Below, in pieces: positions 7,417-16,882 of a stretch of 64,000 nt of DNA. The DNA lies in assembly GCF_000165465.1 (NCBI RefSeq), contig NC_017455.1, forward strand, positions 682,001 through 746,000, given 5' to 3'. Each line of letters begins with the position of its first letter. Position 1 is the first letter of the stretch. Position numbers and translations under genes: made by a program. Source of the stretch: Halanaerobium praevalens DSM 2228. GTDB taxonomy: Bacteria; Bacillota; Halanaerobiia; Halanaerobiales; Halanaerobiaceae. A model generated the notes under the pieces. It ran no database searches. It worked only from the letters and a program-made list of their open reading frames with translations, and was not told the origin of the DNA.

Positions 7417-8697
7417 ATGGAAGTTAAAAAAGAAGTTTTAGAAGATAATAAAGTTAAATTAGAAGTTGAAATAGAAAGTAAAAAAGTAGATGAAGCTTTA
7501 GAGCAAGCATATCGTCAGGTGGTTAAAGATGTAGAGATTCCTGGATTTAGAAAAGGGAAAGCTCCTCGCAAATTGATTGAAAAAAGATTTGGAGAAGAAG
7601 TTCTGCATAAAGATGCACTTGATATTCTAATTCCTCAAGGTTATAGTCAGGCAGTAGAAGAAGCTGATATTGAGCCTATAGCTCAACCTGATATTGAAGA
7701 TTTTTATATTGCTAAAGGAGAGTCTGCTAATTTTACAGCTATAGTAGAAGTTAAACCAGAAGTAGAATTAGGAGCATATAAAGATCTTGGAATTGAAAAA
7801 GAAGATGCTGCAGTTAAAGCAGAAGAAATTAGTCAGCGTTTAGAACAAATGCAAGATAAACATAGTCAGCTGGCTACTGCCGAAAGGGAAGAACTAGAAG
7901 AAGGCGATTATGCAATTATTGACTTTACTGGTTATGTAGATGGTGAAGAGTTCCCAGGTGGTTCTGCTGAAGAATATAGTTTAGAGATTGGATCTGGTAA
8001 CTTTATTCCAGGTTTTGAAGAACAATTAATTGGAATGAAAGTTGGGGAAGAAAAAACTGTAGAAGTTAATTTCCCTGAAGATTATCATGCAGATGAACTT
8101 GCTGGGGCAGAGGCTTCTTTTGATGTACTCCTAAAAGAAATTAAAGTAAAAGAAAAGCCTGAGTTAAATGATGACTTTGCTGCTGAAGCAAGTGATTATG
8201 ATACAATTGCTGATTTGAAAGTAAGTATTGAAGAAGAATTAGCTGCTCAAAAAGAAGAATCAGTTGAAAACAACTTTAGAGAAGAACTAATTAAAAAAGC
8301 GAGTGAAAACGCAGAAGTTAAGATGACTGATACTTTAATTGATGAACAGTTAGATCAAATGTTCCAAAGACTATCACAATCTATTTCTCAGCAGGGAATG
8401 AATGCTGAAGATTATCTTAGCTATATGGGAATGGATGAAGCTGGTTGGAGAGAACAAAATAGAGATACTGCTGCTGAAAGAGCAAAAGAGCTGCTTGTTT
8501 TAGAAGCTATTGCTGAAGTAGAAGAAATTGAAGTGACAGATGAAGAACTTGATGAAGAAGTAAATCAGATTGCAGAAATGCATGATCAAGAACCTGAGCA
8601 AATCAAGGCTATTTTGCAGATGCAAGGACAGCTTAGCCAGTTGAAAGAAGATATTAAAAGGCAAAAAGCTATTGATTTTTTAATTGAAAATAATTAA
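7417..8697 (+). CDS. tig: Trigger factor
   Basis: Ribosome-associated chaperone and peptidyl-prolyl isomerase of 426 aa, the usual length. The N-terminal ribosome-binding domain carries the signature GFRKGKAPR near residues 44-52. The FKBP-type domain is about 155-240 (GDYAIIDFTGYVDGEEF, IPGFEEQLIGMKVGEEKT), followed by the helical C-terminal substrate cradle. The protein is very acidic. TTAGGAGG precedes the ATG. It opens the tig-clpP-clpX-lon-engB protein quality cluster that is conserved in many bacteria. Confidence 0.97.
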   Translation: MEVKKEVLEDNKVKLEVEIESKKVDEALEQAYRQVVKDVEIPGFRKGKAPRKLIEKRFGEEVLHKDALDILIPQGYSQAVEEADIEPIAQPDIEDFYIAKGESANFTAIVEVKPEVELGAYKDLGIEKEDAAVKAEEISQRLEQMQDKHSQLATAEREELEEGDYAIIDFTGYVDGEEFPGGSAEEYSLEIGSGNFIPGFEEQLIGMKVGEEKTVEVNFPEDYHADELAGAEASFDVLLKEIKVKEKPELNDDFAAEASDYDTIADLKVSIEEELAAQKEESVENNFREELIKKASENAEVKMTDTLIDEQLDQMFQRLSQSISQQGMNAEDYLSYMGMDEAGWREQNRDTAAERAKELLVLEAIAEVEEIEVTDEELDEEVNQIAEMHDQEPEQIKAILQMQGQLSQLKEDIKRQKAIDFLIENN

Positions 8698-8704
8698 TTT
8701 TTAA

Positions 8705-8738
8705 GTGCCTGATATGAATTTTAATTTATATCGGGCAC
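8705..8738. repeat. Hairpin between tig and clpP
   Basis: GTGCCTGATAT (8705-8715) pairs with ATATCGGGCAC (8728-8738) over 11 bp with one G-U. An A-rich rather than T-rich tail follows. It may be a processing or partial termination site that adjusts clpP relative to tig. Confidence 0.65.
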
Positions 8739-8764
8739 AAATTTAATATCAGGAGGTTTTAAAT

Positions 8765-9361
8765 ATGAGTTTAATTCCAATGGTAGTTGAACAGACTAAT
8801 CGAGGAGAAAGATCCTATGATATTTATTCGCGCCTCTTAAAAGATAGAATAGTATTTTTAGGTTCACAAGTAACAGATCAAGTTGCAAATACTGTTATTG
8901 CTCAACTGCTTTTTTTAGAAGCAGATAATCCAGATAAAGATATTTATTTATATATTAATAGTCCAGGTGGCTCAGTGACTGCTGCTCTGGCAATGTATGA
9001 TACAATGCAATATATAAAGCCTGATGTAGTAACAATTGGGATGGGTCAAGCTGCAAGTGCTGGAGCACTATTACTTGCTGCTGGAGCTGAAGGTAAACGT
9101 TATGCCCTTCCTTATGCAAGAGTTATGATTCATCAGCCAGCAGGTGGTGCTCAGGGTAAAGCAACTGAAGCAGAAATCCATATTAAAGAACTGATGAGAA
9201 TTCGAGAATTGCTGAATGAAATTCTTAGTCAACATACAGGTCAGACTGCTGAGAAAATTGCTCAAGATGTAGAGAAAGATTATTTTATGACTGCAAAAGA
9301 AGCAGTTGATTATGGATTAATTGATGAAGTAATTACACGTAATGAATTAAATGAAAAGTAA
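8765..9361 (+). CDS. clpP: ATP-dependent Clp protease proteolytic subunit
   Basis: Self-compartmentalised serine protease of 198 aa that forms two heptameric rings and degrades substrates fed by ClpX. The catalytic triad is visible: Ser98 in GQAASAGA, His123 in MIHQP and Asp172 in EKDYF. The N-terminal axial loop region begins with [20 protein letters not shown], as in the family, supporting the ATG at 8765 behind CAGGAGG. It lies 21 bases before clpX. No CtsR-type heptad operator was seen upstream. Confidence 0.98.
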   Translation: MSLIPMVVEQTNRGERSYDIYSRLLKDRIVFLGSQVTDQVANTVIAQLLFLEADNPDKDIYLYINSPGGSVTAALAMYDTMQYIKPDVVTIGMGQAASAGALLLAAGAEGKRYALPYARVMIHQPAGGAQGKATEAEIHIKELMRIRELLNEILSQHTGQTAEKIAQDVEKDYFMTAKEAVDYGLIDEVITRNELNEK

Positions 9362-9382
9362 TTTAGCCCAAGAGGTGATATA

Positions 9383-10654
9383 ATGTTTAAATTTGGCGAT
9401 CACGATCATGAAGATGGGGAATTAAAATGTTCCTTTTGTGGTAAAAGCCAGGATCAAGTTAAAAAATTAGTTGCTGGTCCCGGAGTGTATATTTGTGATG
9501 AATGTATAGAACTCTGTAATGAAATTGTAGAAGAAGAATTAGATGAAGAAATGGAATTGGAATTTGAAAATATTCCAAAACCTAAAGAAATAAAAGAATA
9601 TTTGGATCAATATGTTATTGGGCAGGAGAGAGCTAAGAAGTCTTTATCTGTGGCTGTTTATAATCATTATAAAAGAGTGAATTCTAATTTGATGATTGAT
9701 GATGTAGAATTACAAAAAAGTAATATTATGATGATTGGGCCTACAGGTTGTGGTAAAACTTTAATGGCTCAAACCTTAGCTAAAATTATAGATGTTCCCA
9801 TTGCTATAACAGATGCAACTTCTTTAACTGAAGCTGGTTATGTAGGGGAAGATGTAGAAAATATTCTACTTAAATTAATTCAGGCTGCTGATTATGATGT
9901 TGAAAAAGCAGAAAAAGGAATTATTTATGTAGATGAAATTGATAAAATTGCTCGTAAATCAGAAAACACATCAATAACTAGAGATGTATCAGGTGAGGGA
10001 GTACAGCAGGCTTTACTTAAGATTATAGAAGGTACTGTAGCAAGTGTTCCACCTCAAGGTGGCAGAAAGCATCCTCACCAAGAGTTTATTCAGATAGATA
10101 CTACTAATATTTTATTTATTGCTGGTGGAGCTTTTGATGGTTTAGAAAAATTAATTGACTCCAGAATCAGTGAAAAAGTTATGGGTTTTGGTGCTGACAT
10201 TAAAACTCAAGCAGAAGATGAAAATATTGGAGATACTTTAAAGCATATTCAACCTCAAGATTTATTACACTATGGTTTAATTCCTGAATTTATAGGGAGA
10301 ATGCCAGTTCAGGTAACTTTAGACCAACTTGAAGCAGAAGATATGGTTCGAATTATGAAAGAACCACGTAATGCTTTAATCAAACAGTATGAAAAGTTTT
10401 TTGCAATGGATGAAATAGAGCTAGAATTTACAGATGAAGCTCTAAAATCAATTGCTGCTAAAGCTTTAGATCGAAATACTGGTGCTCGAGGTTTAAGATC
10501 AGTTGTGGAAAATGCTGTTTTAGATATCATGTATGATCTTCCTTCACGGCCAGAAATTAAAAAATGTATTATTAATGAACAAGTTATAAATGAAAATGCA
10601 GATCCAATTTTAGAAGTTGAAGAGCAAAGTCTAGAAGAAGAAGAAAGTGCTTAA
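9383..10654 (+). CDS. clpX: Clp protease ATP-binding subunit ClpX
   Basis: AAA+ unfoldase of 423 aa that delivers proteins to ClpP. The N-terminal zinc-binding domain has four cysteines (CSFCGK and CDECIELC). The AAA+ core shows Walker A GPTGCGKT, Walker [10 protein letters not shown], pore loop GYVGED, the IGF-type ClpP-docking loop (here VMGFGA region), and sensor/arginine region [13 protein letters not shown]. An acidic tail ends the protein. It follows clpP closely, with AGAGGTGATA before ATG 9383, and is followed by a strong terminator. Confidence 0.98.
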   Translation: MFKFGDHDHEDGELKCSFCGKSQDQVKKLVAGPGVYICDECIELCNEIVEEELDEEMELEFENIPKPKEIKEYLDQYVIGQERAKKSLSVAVYNHYKRVNSNLMIDDVELQKSNIMMIGPTGCGKTLMAQTLAKIIDVPIAITDATSLTEAGYVGEDVENILLKLIQAADYDVEKAEKGIIYVDEIDKIARKSENTSITRDVSGEGVQQALLKIIEGTVASVPPQGGRKHPHQEFIQIDTTNILFIAGGAFDGLEKLIDSRISEKVMGFGADIKTQAEDENIGDTLKHIQPQDLLHYGLIPEFIGRMPVQVTLDQLEAEDMVRIMKEPRNALIKQYEKFFAMDEIELEFTDEALKSIAAKALDRNTGARGLRSVVENAVLDIMYDLPSRPEIKKCIINEQVINENADPILEVEEQSLEEEESA

Positions 10655-10712
10655 CAGCTAAAATTTTAAATAATAAATATGATGTATTATAAATTAAGCT
10701 GTGAGCCTATTT

Positions 10713-10764
10713 AGAGATAATATTACTCCCCTAAGAGTGAGTGGTATTATCTCTTTCGTTTTTT
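10713..10764 (+). terminator. Terminator after clpX, nested in a longer inverted repeat
   Basis: AGAGATAATA (10713-10722) pairs with TATTATCTCT (10745-10754), extended by four more pairs with two wobbles, then TTCGTTTTTT. Around it, AAATTAAGCT (10691-10700) and AGCTTAATTT (10766-10775) form a second, perfect outer pair. Confidence 0.85.
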
Positions 10765-10849
10765 GAGCTTAATTTAAAGGTAAAAATTGATAAATATTGA
10801 AGTATAATACTAAGGTAGATTATTAAATAATTGATAGAGGTGAAAATTA

Positions 10850-13198
10850 ATGAGTACAGAAAATGAAGTTCAAGCAAAAATGGAATTACCTTTAATGGCA
10901 TCAAGAGGAGCTATTATTTTTCCGCATATGGTAATCCCACTTTTAGTTGGTAGAGAGAAATCTAAAGTTGCTTTAGAAGAGGCTATGATGGAAGAAAAGA
11001 AAATAATTATTGTAGCTCAAAAAGATGAAGCAATTGAAGAACCTGAAATCAGTGATATTTACGAATTTGGAACAATTGCTCAAATAAAGCAGTTAGTAAA
11101 ACTTCCAAATGGAATGATTAAAGTAGTAATTGAAGGTTTAGAAAGAGCTGAGCTGAGTAATTATTTAAAGACTGAAGAATATTTTCGAGTAGAAGTTAAG
11201 ACTCAACTTGAAGCTGAAATTGAAGTTTCAACTGAGATTAAGGCTCTAATGAGAACTGTTATTAAAGAATTTGAAAATTATATAAAATATCATAATGATT
11301 TACCTGGTGAAACGATAATGGCAGCTAGTAATATTGAAGAACCAGGTCAGTTAGCAGATGTTATTGCTTCTCACACAGAATTGAAATATCAGGATTTACA
11401 AAAAATATTAGAAATCACTGATATTGTTGAGCGTTTGGAAAAATTATTGAGCTTATTACAATCTGAAATAGAAGTTTTAAAAATAGAACAGGATATAAAT
11501 AAAAGAGTTAAAAATAAAGTAGAAAAAAATCAAAAAGAATATTATTTGAGAGAAAAAATGAAAATAATTAAAGACGAGCTTGATCAAGATCAAGATTCTA
11601 ATGATGAAATTGAAGCTTATTATCAGAAATTGGAAGAACTTGAATTACCAGAAAAAGTTGAGGAGAAAATTGAAGAAGAAATAAAAAAATTAGATAAAAC
11701 TTCTTCTATGTCTGCAGAAGCTACTGTTGTCAGAAATTATTTAGATTGTATTCTAGATTTACCTTGGAATGAAGAAAAAGAAGAAGAAATCAATCTGCAA
11801 AAATCTGAATCTATTTTAGAGTCAGATCATTATGGCTTAAAAGATGTTAAAGAAAGAATTTTAGAATATCTCGCAGTTAGGAAAATGGCTCCTAAAAAGA
11901 AAAGCCCTATTTTATGTTTAGTTGGAGCACCTGGAGTGGGAAAAACATCTTTGGGACGTTCAATTGCTAGAGCTTTAGATCGAGATTTTGTTCGTCTCTC
12001 TTTAGGTGGAGTGAGAGATGAAGCAGAAATTAGGGGACATCGTAGGACCTATATTGGATCTCGTCCCGGTAGAATTATTAATGCTATGCGAGATGCGGGT
12101 TCTAAAAATCCAGTATTTTTGTTAGATGAAGTAGATAAAATGAACTCTGATTTTAGAGGAGATCCCGCTTCTGCTTTACTTGAAGTTTTAGACCCAGAAC
12201 AAAATAAAGAATTTGGGGATCATTATCTTGAAGTTCCTTTTGATCTTTCTCAAGTTTTATTTGTAACAACAGCTAATGCTATTAAAACCATACCAGCACC
12301 CTTATTAGATAGAATGGAATTAATTGGTATTCCAGGCTATACAGAAAATGAAAAATTAAAAATTGCTGAACAGCATTTATTACCAAAAATATATAAAGAC
12401 CATGGTCTAAATGAAGAAAAAATTAATATTTCTGCTAATGCCATTTTAAAAGTAATTAGAGAGTACACTCGGGAAGCTGGAGTGAGAAATTTAGAAAGAA
12501 AATTAGCAGCTATTACGCGTAAAATTGCTAAAGAATTTGTAGAAGGCAGAGATCATAGAGCTTTAGTTGCAGTTAATAGTGTAGAAAAACATCTGGGATT
12601 ACCAGATTATGAGTACCAAGAAAGTGATTTAGAAGATCGGATTGGAGTTGCTACTGGTTTAGCCTATAATCAGGCAGGTGGAGATATTTTAGATATTGAA
12701 GTGGGAGTTGTACCTGGTAAGGGTAGTTTAACTTTGACTGGTTCTTTAGGAGATGTAATGAAAGAATCAGCTCAAGCTGCTTTAAGTTATATTAGGTCTA
12801 AACAAAAACAGCTAGAGCTAAGTGATGGATTTTATAAGAAATTTGATGTTCATATTCATGTGCCTCAAGGAGCAGTGCCCAAAGATGGTCCTTCGGCTGG
12901 AATTACTATTGCAATTGCTTTAGCATCTGCTTTAACTGGTTTAAAAATTAGAGGAGATTATGCAATGACTGGTGAAATATCTTTAAGAGGTAGAGTGCTA
13001 CCCATTGGTGGTTTAAAGACTAAACTTCTGGCAGGACGTCGGGCTGGAATTGAAAACTTTATTTTACCTAAAAAGAATGAAAATAATTTTAAAGAAATAG
13101 ATAAAGAAATAACTCGTGGTTTAAATGTTAGTTTTGTTTCTCATATGGATCAAGTGATTGATATTTTGCTATTAAAGGATGAAAAAAATGAAAATTAA
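10850..13198 (+). CDS. lon: ATP-dependent protease Lon
   Basis: Hexameric AAA+ serine protease of 782 aa that degrades misfolded and regulatory proteins. The N-terminal substrate domain is about 12-205, followed by a coiled-coil region to about 300. The ATPase core has Walker A GAPGVGKT and Walker B PVFLLDEVDK. The protease domain starts near 600 and carries the Ser682 (GPSAG) - Lys725 (GGLKTK) catalytic dyad. This is the LonA type; the LonB gene that often stands before it in spore formers is absent. GAGGTG lies before ATG 10850. The last 11 bases overlap engB. Confidence 0.98.
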   Translation: MSTENEVQAKMELPLMASRGAIIFPHMVIPLLVGREKSKVALEEAMMEEKKIIIVAQKDEAIEEPEISDIYEFGTIAQIKQLVKLPNGMIKVVIEGLERAELSNYLKTEEYFRVEVKTQLEAEIEVSTEIKALMRTVIKEFENYIKYHNDLPGETIMAASNIEEPGQLADVIASHTELKYQDLQKILEITDIVERLEKLLSLLQSEIEVLKIEQDINKRVKNKVEKNQKEYYLREKMKIIKDELDQDQDSNDEIEAYYQKLEELELPEKVEEKIEEEIKKLDKTSSMSAEATVVRNYLDCILDLPWNEEKEEEINLQKSESILESDHYGLKDVKERILEYLAVRKMAPKKKSPILCLVGAPGVGKTSLGRSIARALDRDFVRLSLGGVRDEAEIRGHRRTYIGSRPGRIINAMRDAGSKNPVFLLDEVDKMNSDFRGDPASALLEVLDPEQNKEFGDHYLEVPFDLSQVLFVTTANAIKTIPAPLLDRMELIGIPGYTENEKLKIAEQHLLPKIYKDHGLNEEKINISANAILKVIREYTREAGVRNLERKLAAITRKIAKEFVEGRDHRALVAVNSVEKHLGLPDYEYQESDLEDRIGVATGLAYNQAGGDILDIEVGVVPGKGSLTLTGSLGDVMKESAQAALSYIRSKQKQLELSDGFYKKFDVHIHVPQGAVPKDGPSAGITIAIALASALTGLKIRGDYAMTGEISLRGRVLPIGGLKTKLLAGRRAGIENFILPKKNENNFKEIDKEITRGLNVSFVSHMDQVIDILLLKDEKNEN

Positions 13199-13787
13199 TA
13201 AGGCTGAATTTTATAAAAGTGTTTATAAATATGAAGACTGCCCCAGGCTACAGCAGCCTGAGGTAGCTTTTAGTGGGCGTTCTAATGTTGGTAAATCATC
13301 ATTAATTAATCGAATGACAAAACAAAAAAAGTTAGCTAGAACAAGTAATACACCAGGAAGAACTCAGTGTTTAAACTATTTTAATGTTGATGACAAATTT
13401 TATTTAGTTGATTTACCAGGCTATGGATTTGCCAATGTACCTCAAAAAGTGAAAGATGATTGGGCTGAGTTGATTGATACTTATTTAAATTATAGAGAAA
13501 ATTTAGTTGGAGTAGTTCAAATTATAGATTCCAGGCATAAGCCAACTAAAGATGATAAACTAATGGTAAATTGGCTTCAAGCTAGTGGTTTGAATTTTTT
13601 AATTGTTGCTACTAAAGTTGATAAAATTTCAAATAATAAAAGAGCTAAACAAAAAAAGTTAATCTATCAAGAATTGAATTTAACTAAAGATGATAATTTC
13701 ACCTTCTTTTCTTCCCAAAACGGAGAGGGTAGTAAAGAAGTTTATAAGTATCTTGAGTTTTTAGTAAAATCGGCTAAAGAGAAATAG
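13188..13787 (+). CDS. engB: Ribosome biogenesis GTPase EngB/YsxC
   Basis: Small essential GTPase (199 aa) that binds the 50S subunit during assembly. G1 is GRSNVGKSS, the switch region is RTSNTPGRTQ, G3 is DLPGYG, and G4 is TKVDK. I chose ATG 13188 rather than 13179 because AAAGGATG at 13175-13182 then lies at proper distance and the N-terminus aligns with known members. It overlaps the end of lon, which points to coupled translation; the lon-ysxC pairing is conserved in Bacillus. Confidence 0.95.
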   Translation: MKINKAEFYKSVYKYEDCPRLQQPEVAFSGRSNVGKSSLINRMTKQKKLARTSNTPGRTQCLNYFNVDDKFYLVDLPGYGFANVPQKVKDDWAELIDTYLNYRENLVGVVQIIDSRHKPTKDDKLMVNWLQASGLNFLIVATKVDKISNNKRAKQKKLIYQELNLTKDDNFTFFSSQNGEGSKEVYKYLEFLVKSAKEK

Positions 13788-13796
13788 GTAATTAGA

Positions 13797-14720
13797 ATGG
13801 AACAAAGTTATACAACTTATTTTGCTGAAATTTATGATCAAATAATGGAAAGTGTTCCTTATGATTATTGGTATAGATATTTACAAGATCTTTTAATTTA
13901 TTATCAGCAAGAGCCAAAAAAAATATTAGAATTAGCTGCTGGAACTTCTAATATGACTTTAAGATTAATTGAGTTAGAGAGTTTAAATCAAATTACTGCT
14001 TTAGATTTATCTTCTGCCATGATTACTAAAGCTCAAGAAAAACTAGAGTATAAATTACAGGAAAGTAATTCTTTTAAAAAATATTCTGTAAAAGATAGGT
14101 TTAAATATTTAATTGAGCAAGATAAAAGGAAATTTTCTCTTCAATTTGAGGTTCAAGATATGAAAGATTTTTATTTTAAAAATCAATTTGATTTAATAGT
14201 TTCTTTTTTCGATAGTTTGAATTATTTGACAGAAAAAGCAGAACTAGAAGCTTGTTTTAAAAATGCAGCTAATTCTTTAACTGAAAACGGATTATTTATT
14301 TTTGATTTGAATTCAATCGGTAGAATAAAAACTATTGCAGAAAAATCTGTAGTATTTGAAGATCCAAGTTATGAATGCTTTTGGCAAGATATTGTTAATA
14401 AAGACAAAAATTTATGGAAAGTAAAGTTAAAAATTTGTCCAAATAACAAAGCACTGCCTTGTTTTGAGGAAGTTCATACTGAGCGAGGTTATAAAATTTC
14501 TACTGTTTTAGATTTGCTTGCTAATAGTGGGTTTCAGGCTGTAGATGTTTATAATGCTTTTAGTTTTGCTCAGGGTAAAAACAATTCAGATCGTCTTTAT
14601 TTTGTAGCTGCTAAAGCTCAATCTAGATTAGAGAAAAATCAAGGCTTATTAAAAAAGATATATTTTAATGCCAAAAATAGAGTTGACTATTTTTTAGTTA
14701 ATTTAAAATATTTATTTTAA
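13797..14720 (+). CDS. Class I SAM-dependent methyltransferase, substrate unknown
   Basis: A 307-aa protein with a Rossmann methyltransferase fold. Motif I is ILELAAGTSNMTLRL (about residues 42-56), the acidic residue of motif II is in TALDLSSAM, and the motif IV region is FDLIVSFFDSLNYL. The N-terminal YFAEIYDQIMESVPYDYW is typical of a family often annotated as class I methyltransferases acting on small molecules. It has an insertion of about 30 residues between motifs II and III. It starts nine bases after engB and ends at a two-way terminator. I cannot name the substrate. Confidence 0.85.
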   Translation: MEQSYTTYFAEIYDQIMESVPYDYWYRYLQDLLIYYQQEPKKILELAAGTSNMTLRLIELESLNQITALDLSSAMITKAQEKLEYKLQESNSFKKYSVKDRFKYLIEQDKRKFSLQFEVQDMKDFYFKNQFDLIVSFFDSLNYLTEKAELEACFKNAANSLTENGLFIFDLNSIGRIKTIAEKSVVFEDPSYECFWQDIVNKDKNLWKVKLKICPNNKALPCFEEVHTERGYKISTVLDLLANSGFQAVDVYNAFSFAQGKNNSDRLYFVAAKAQSRLEKNQGLLKKIYFNAKNRVDYFLVNLKYLF

Positions 14721-14755
14721 ATTAAGATCTTTGAATGATAAATATAAGGATCAAT

Positions 14756-14791
14756 AAAAAAAGCAAGAGCTAATTGGCTCCTGCTTTTTTT
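14756..14791. terminator. Two-way terminator between convergent genes
   Basis: AAAAAAAGCA and GAGC pair with GCTC and TGCTTTTTTT across a six-base loop with one A-C mismatch. The A-tract on one side and the T-tract on the other allow it to serve both the methyltransferase and the minus-strand dehydrogenase. Confidence 0.85.
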
Positions 14792-14799
14792 AATAATAA

Positions 14800-16581
14800 T
14801 TATTTTTTATTTACTACTTGTTTTAAATCTTGATCTTTATTTTTAGGTCTCCGCCAAATTATCTTTTTCAACCACGGTAAAACATAATAATCTAGGCCAA
14901 AAGAACGTCCAGAACCAATTAAGGCAATAGAAGCGAAAAAGAACCAAAATAATGGACTAAAGTGACCTGGATATTCACTAGACCAGTGTGCATATTGACC
15001 AGCTAATAAAAAGTTAACTGAAAAAGCAGCTGATCCTAAAGCACCAAGTGAGGCAAATAAGCCTGAAATTAAAGAAAGACCAATTCCGATCATACTTAGA
15101 GTGACTACAATTTGGAAGAAAAGTGGAAACTTAAAGATAATTGCTTCATTTAACCAGACATACCAGCCAACTGCATAATCACCAATGGGAGAAGCAGAAG
15201 CTCCAGAAACTAAATAATCTCCACTAAATAACCAGCCATCTCTTACTTTTGAGTAGCCTTCATAAAGCCACATTATTCCTACAAAAACTCTTAAAAGAAC
15301 TAACCAAAGCGATCTAGATTTTTGACTCACAAAACCGAAAAGCTGAGCTAATAAACCTTTTTGAGAAGCTTGTTCCTCCAGATATTCTGAAATTAAACTA
15401 TATGTTTCTTTAATTCCACCTAGTTCAAAACGATAAAACATATTAACTGAATGTTTCATAAACATAGCTGGAATACCAGTTAAAGATAAACCCATTACTT
15501 CAGCTACAGCATAACTGCTTCCCACTGAAACCATTACTCCATGTAAGTTTGGATCAAGTTCTTCTTTATCAGCACCTTTAATTTCTGCCACAATATTTTT
15601 AGCAGCACATTGACCAGTTTGTTGGGCTGATTCAACTAAAGCTGGTAAAATTTTATCTTTTTTCCATGGTGCTGCTGCATTATCACCAATGGCATAAACA
15701 TTGGAATAATTTTCTGTTTGTAGATATTTATTAACTTTAATTCTGTTTGCTTTATCAGTTTCTAAGCCAGAGTTAGCAGCGAAATCTGCAGCCTCCACTC
15801 CACAAGTCCAAATAATAGTTTTAGCCTTAATTTCTTCTCCATTATTTAAAATTAATTTATCTGCTTCTATTTTATTGACAAATTCGCCTGTTTTAACATT
15901 TACTCCCTTTTTCTTCATGTAATTCATAGCTTTTTTTACTAATTTTTCATTAAGGGAAGGAAGAATTCTATCAAGGCCTTCAAAATTATAAATTTCTATT
16001 TCATTCCAAGGAATATTATATTTTTTGCTATACTCAGTTAGCCATTCAATTAATTCACCCACCATTTCAACTCCAGTAAAGCCTCCACCAGCAACTGCAA
16101 ATGATAAAAGCTCTTTTCTTTGATCAGGTTCATCAGTAATTCTAGCTTCTTGCATGCATTTTTTTACATGATTTTTAATATTTAATGAGTCAGCAATCGA
16201 CCATAATGTAAAAGCGTGTTCATCGACGCCTTTGACTCCACAATCACTTGCTTTACTACCTGTACCCATAATTAAATAATCATAATTATATTGGTGATTG
16301 CTAGAACTTAAAACTTGTTTCTCAAAATCGATATCATTTATTTCATCTTGGACTAAATTAACTCTTGTGGAAGAAAAAATTCTCTCTAAGTTGACTTTAA
16401 TAGCATCTTCTTCAATTCTATTACCTGCTAACTCATGTAATTCAGTTAGTAAAGTATGATACGGATTCTTGTCAATTAGAGTAATTGTAGAATCAGGATA
16501 TTTTTTTAACTTTTTATGTAGAGTTTGCCCAGCAGCTACTCCTCCATAACCTGCTCCCAAAATAATGATGTTATTACTCAA
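14800..16581 (-). CDS. NDH-2-type NAD(P)H dehydrogenase fused to a DoxX-like membrane domain
   Basis: A 593-aa two-part protein. Residues 1-400 are a pyridine nucleotide-disulfide type flavoprotein like NDH-2: FAD-binding IIILGAGYGGVAAG at the N-terminus, second nucleotide-binding site AVAGGGFTGVEMVGEL near 165, and VYAIGDNAAA near 295. Residues about 425-575 hold four hydrophobic helices of DoxX type (LVLLRVFVGIMWLYEGYSKV, then a 45-residue loop and three more helices). NDH-2 passes electrons from NADH to quinone at the membrane without pumping. The start is TTG with AAGGGGGTAAC upstream. It is divergent from apbE and a polyprenyl synthase, which supports a quinone-linked role. The quinone and the DoxX function are inferred. 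Confidence 0.85.
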   Translation of the reverse strand: MSNNIIILGAGYGGVAAGQTLHKKLKKYPDSTITLIDKNPYHTLLTELHELAGNRIEEDAIKVNLERIFSSTRVNLVQDEINDIDFEKQVLSSSNHQYNYDYLIMGTGSKASDCGVKGVDEHAFTLWSIADSLNIKNHVKKCMQEARITDEPDQRKELLSFAVAGGGFTGVEMVGELIEWLTEYSKKYNIPWNEIEIYNFEGLDRILPSLNEKLVKKAMNYMKKKGVNVKTGEFVNKIEADKLILNNGEEIKAKTIIWTCGVEAADFAANSGLETDKANRIKVNKYLQTENYSNVYAIGDNAAAPWKKDKILPALVESAQQTGQCAAKNIVAEIKGADKEELDPNLHGVMVSVGSSYAVAEVMGLSLTGIPAMFMKHSVNMFYRFELGGIKETYSLISEYLEEQASQKGLLAQLFGFVSQKSRSLWLVLLRVFVGIMWLYEGYSKVRDGWLFSGDYLVSGASASPIGDYAVGWYVWLNEAIIFKFPLFFQIVVTLSMIGIGLSLISGLFASLGALGSAAFSVNFLLAGQYAHWSSEYPGHFSPLFWFFFASIALIGSGRSFGLDYYVLPWLKKIIWRRPKNKDQDLKQVVNKK

Positions 16582-16740
16582 TTTTGTTACCCCCTTAAGA
16601 TAGTTGTTTAGCTATTTCTATTAATTTACTTTTTTAATTAAATTAAAATTAAGTTTGAGTTAAATTGAATAGAAAAAAAGCTAAATATATATTGTAAATA
16701 TTTAAAAATAAGTCAATGAAGTTAATATTTTCACACTTAA

Positions 16741-16768
16741 ATTATAGCATATTTAAATTAAATTGCAA
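16741..16768 (-). promoter_or_regulatory. Promoter of the NDH-2-DoxX gene
   Basis: On the minus strand TTGCAA (16763-16768) and TATAAT (16741-16746) are 16 bp apart, with TGC directly before the -10 box (extended -10). It implies a leader of about 150 bases. The 301-base divergent region 16582-16882 otherwise shows only AT-rich DNA. Confidence 0.6.
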
Positions 16769-16790
16769 GAAAAGTACTCAAGTTTAATCT

Positions 16791-16818
16791 TTGCAAAAAT
16801 AATTAGATATGATAAAAT
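16791..16818 (+). promoter_or_regulatory. Promoter of apbE
   Basis: TTGCAA (16791-16796) and TAAAAT (16813-16818), 16 bp apart, with TGA before the -10 box. The two divergent promoters have identical -35 boxes separated by 22 bp, so shared regulation is possible. Confidence 0.5.
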
Positions 16819-16882
16819 ATAATTGATTTACTAAAGATTAAATTATTTTAAATAATAAATTAGAAAATTAGGAAGTGGTAAC

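Noticed and set aside
10793-10811. lon promoter with TATAAT at 10803
   Set aside because: No acceptable -35 box at 16-18 bp and no extended -10; the AGTAT-A-ATACT palindrome there may be chance in AT-rich DNA.
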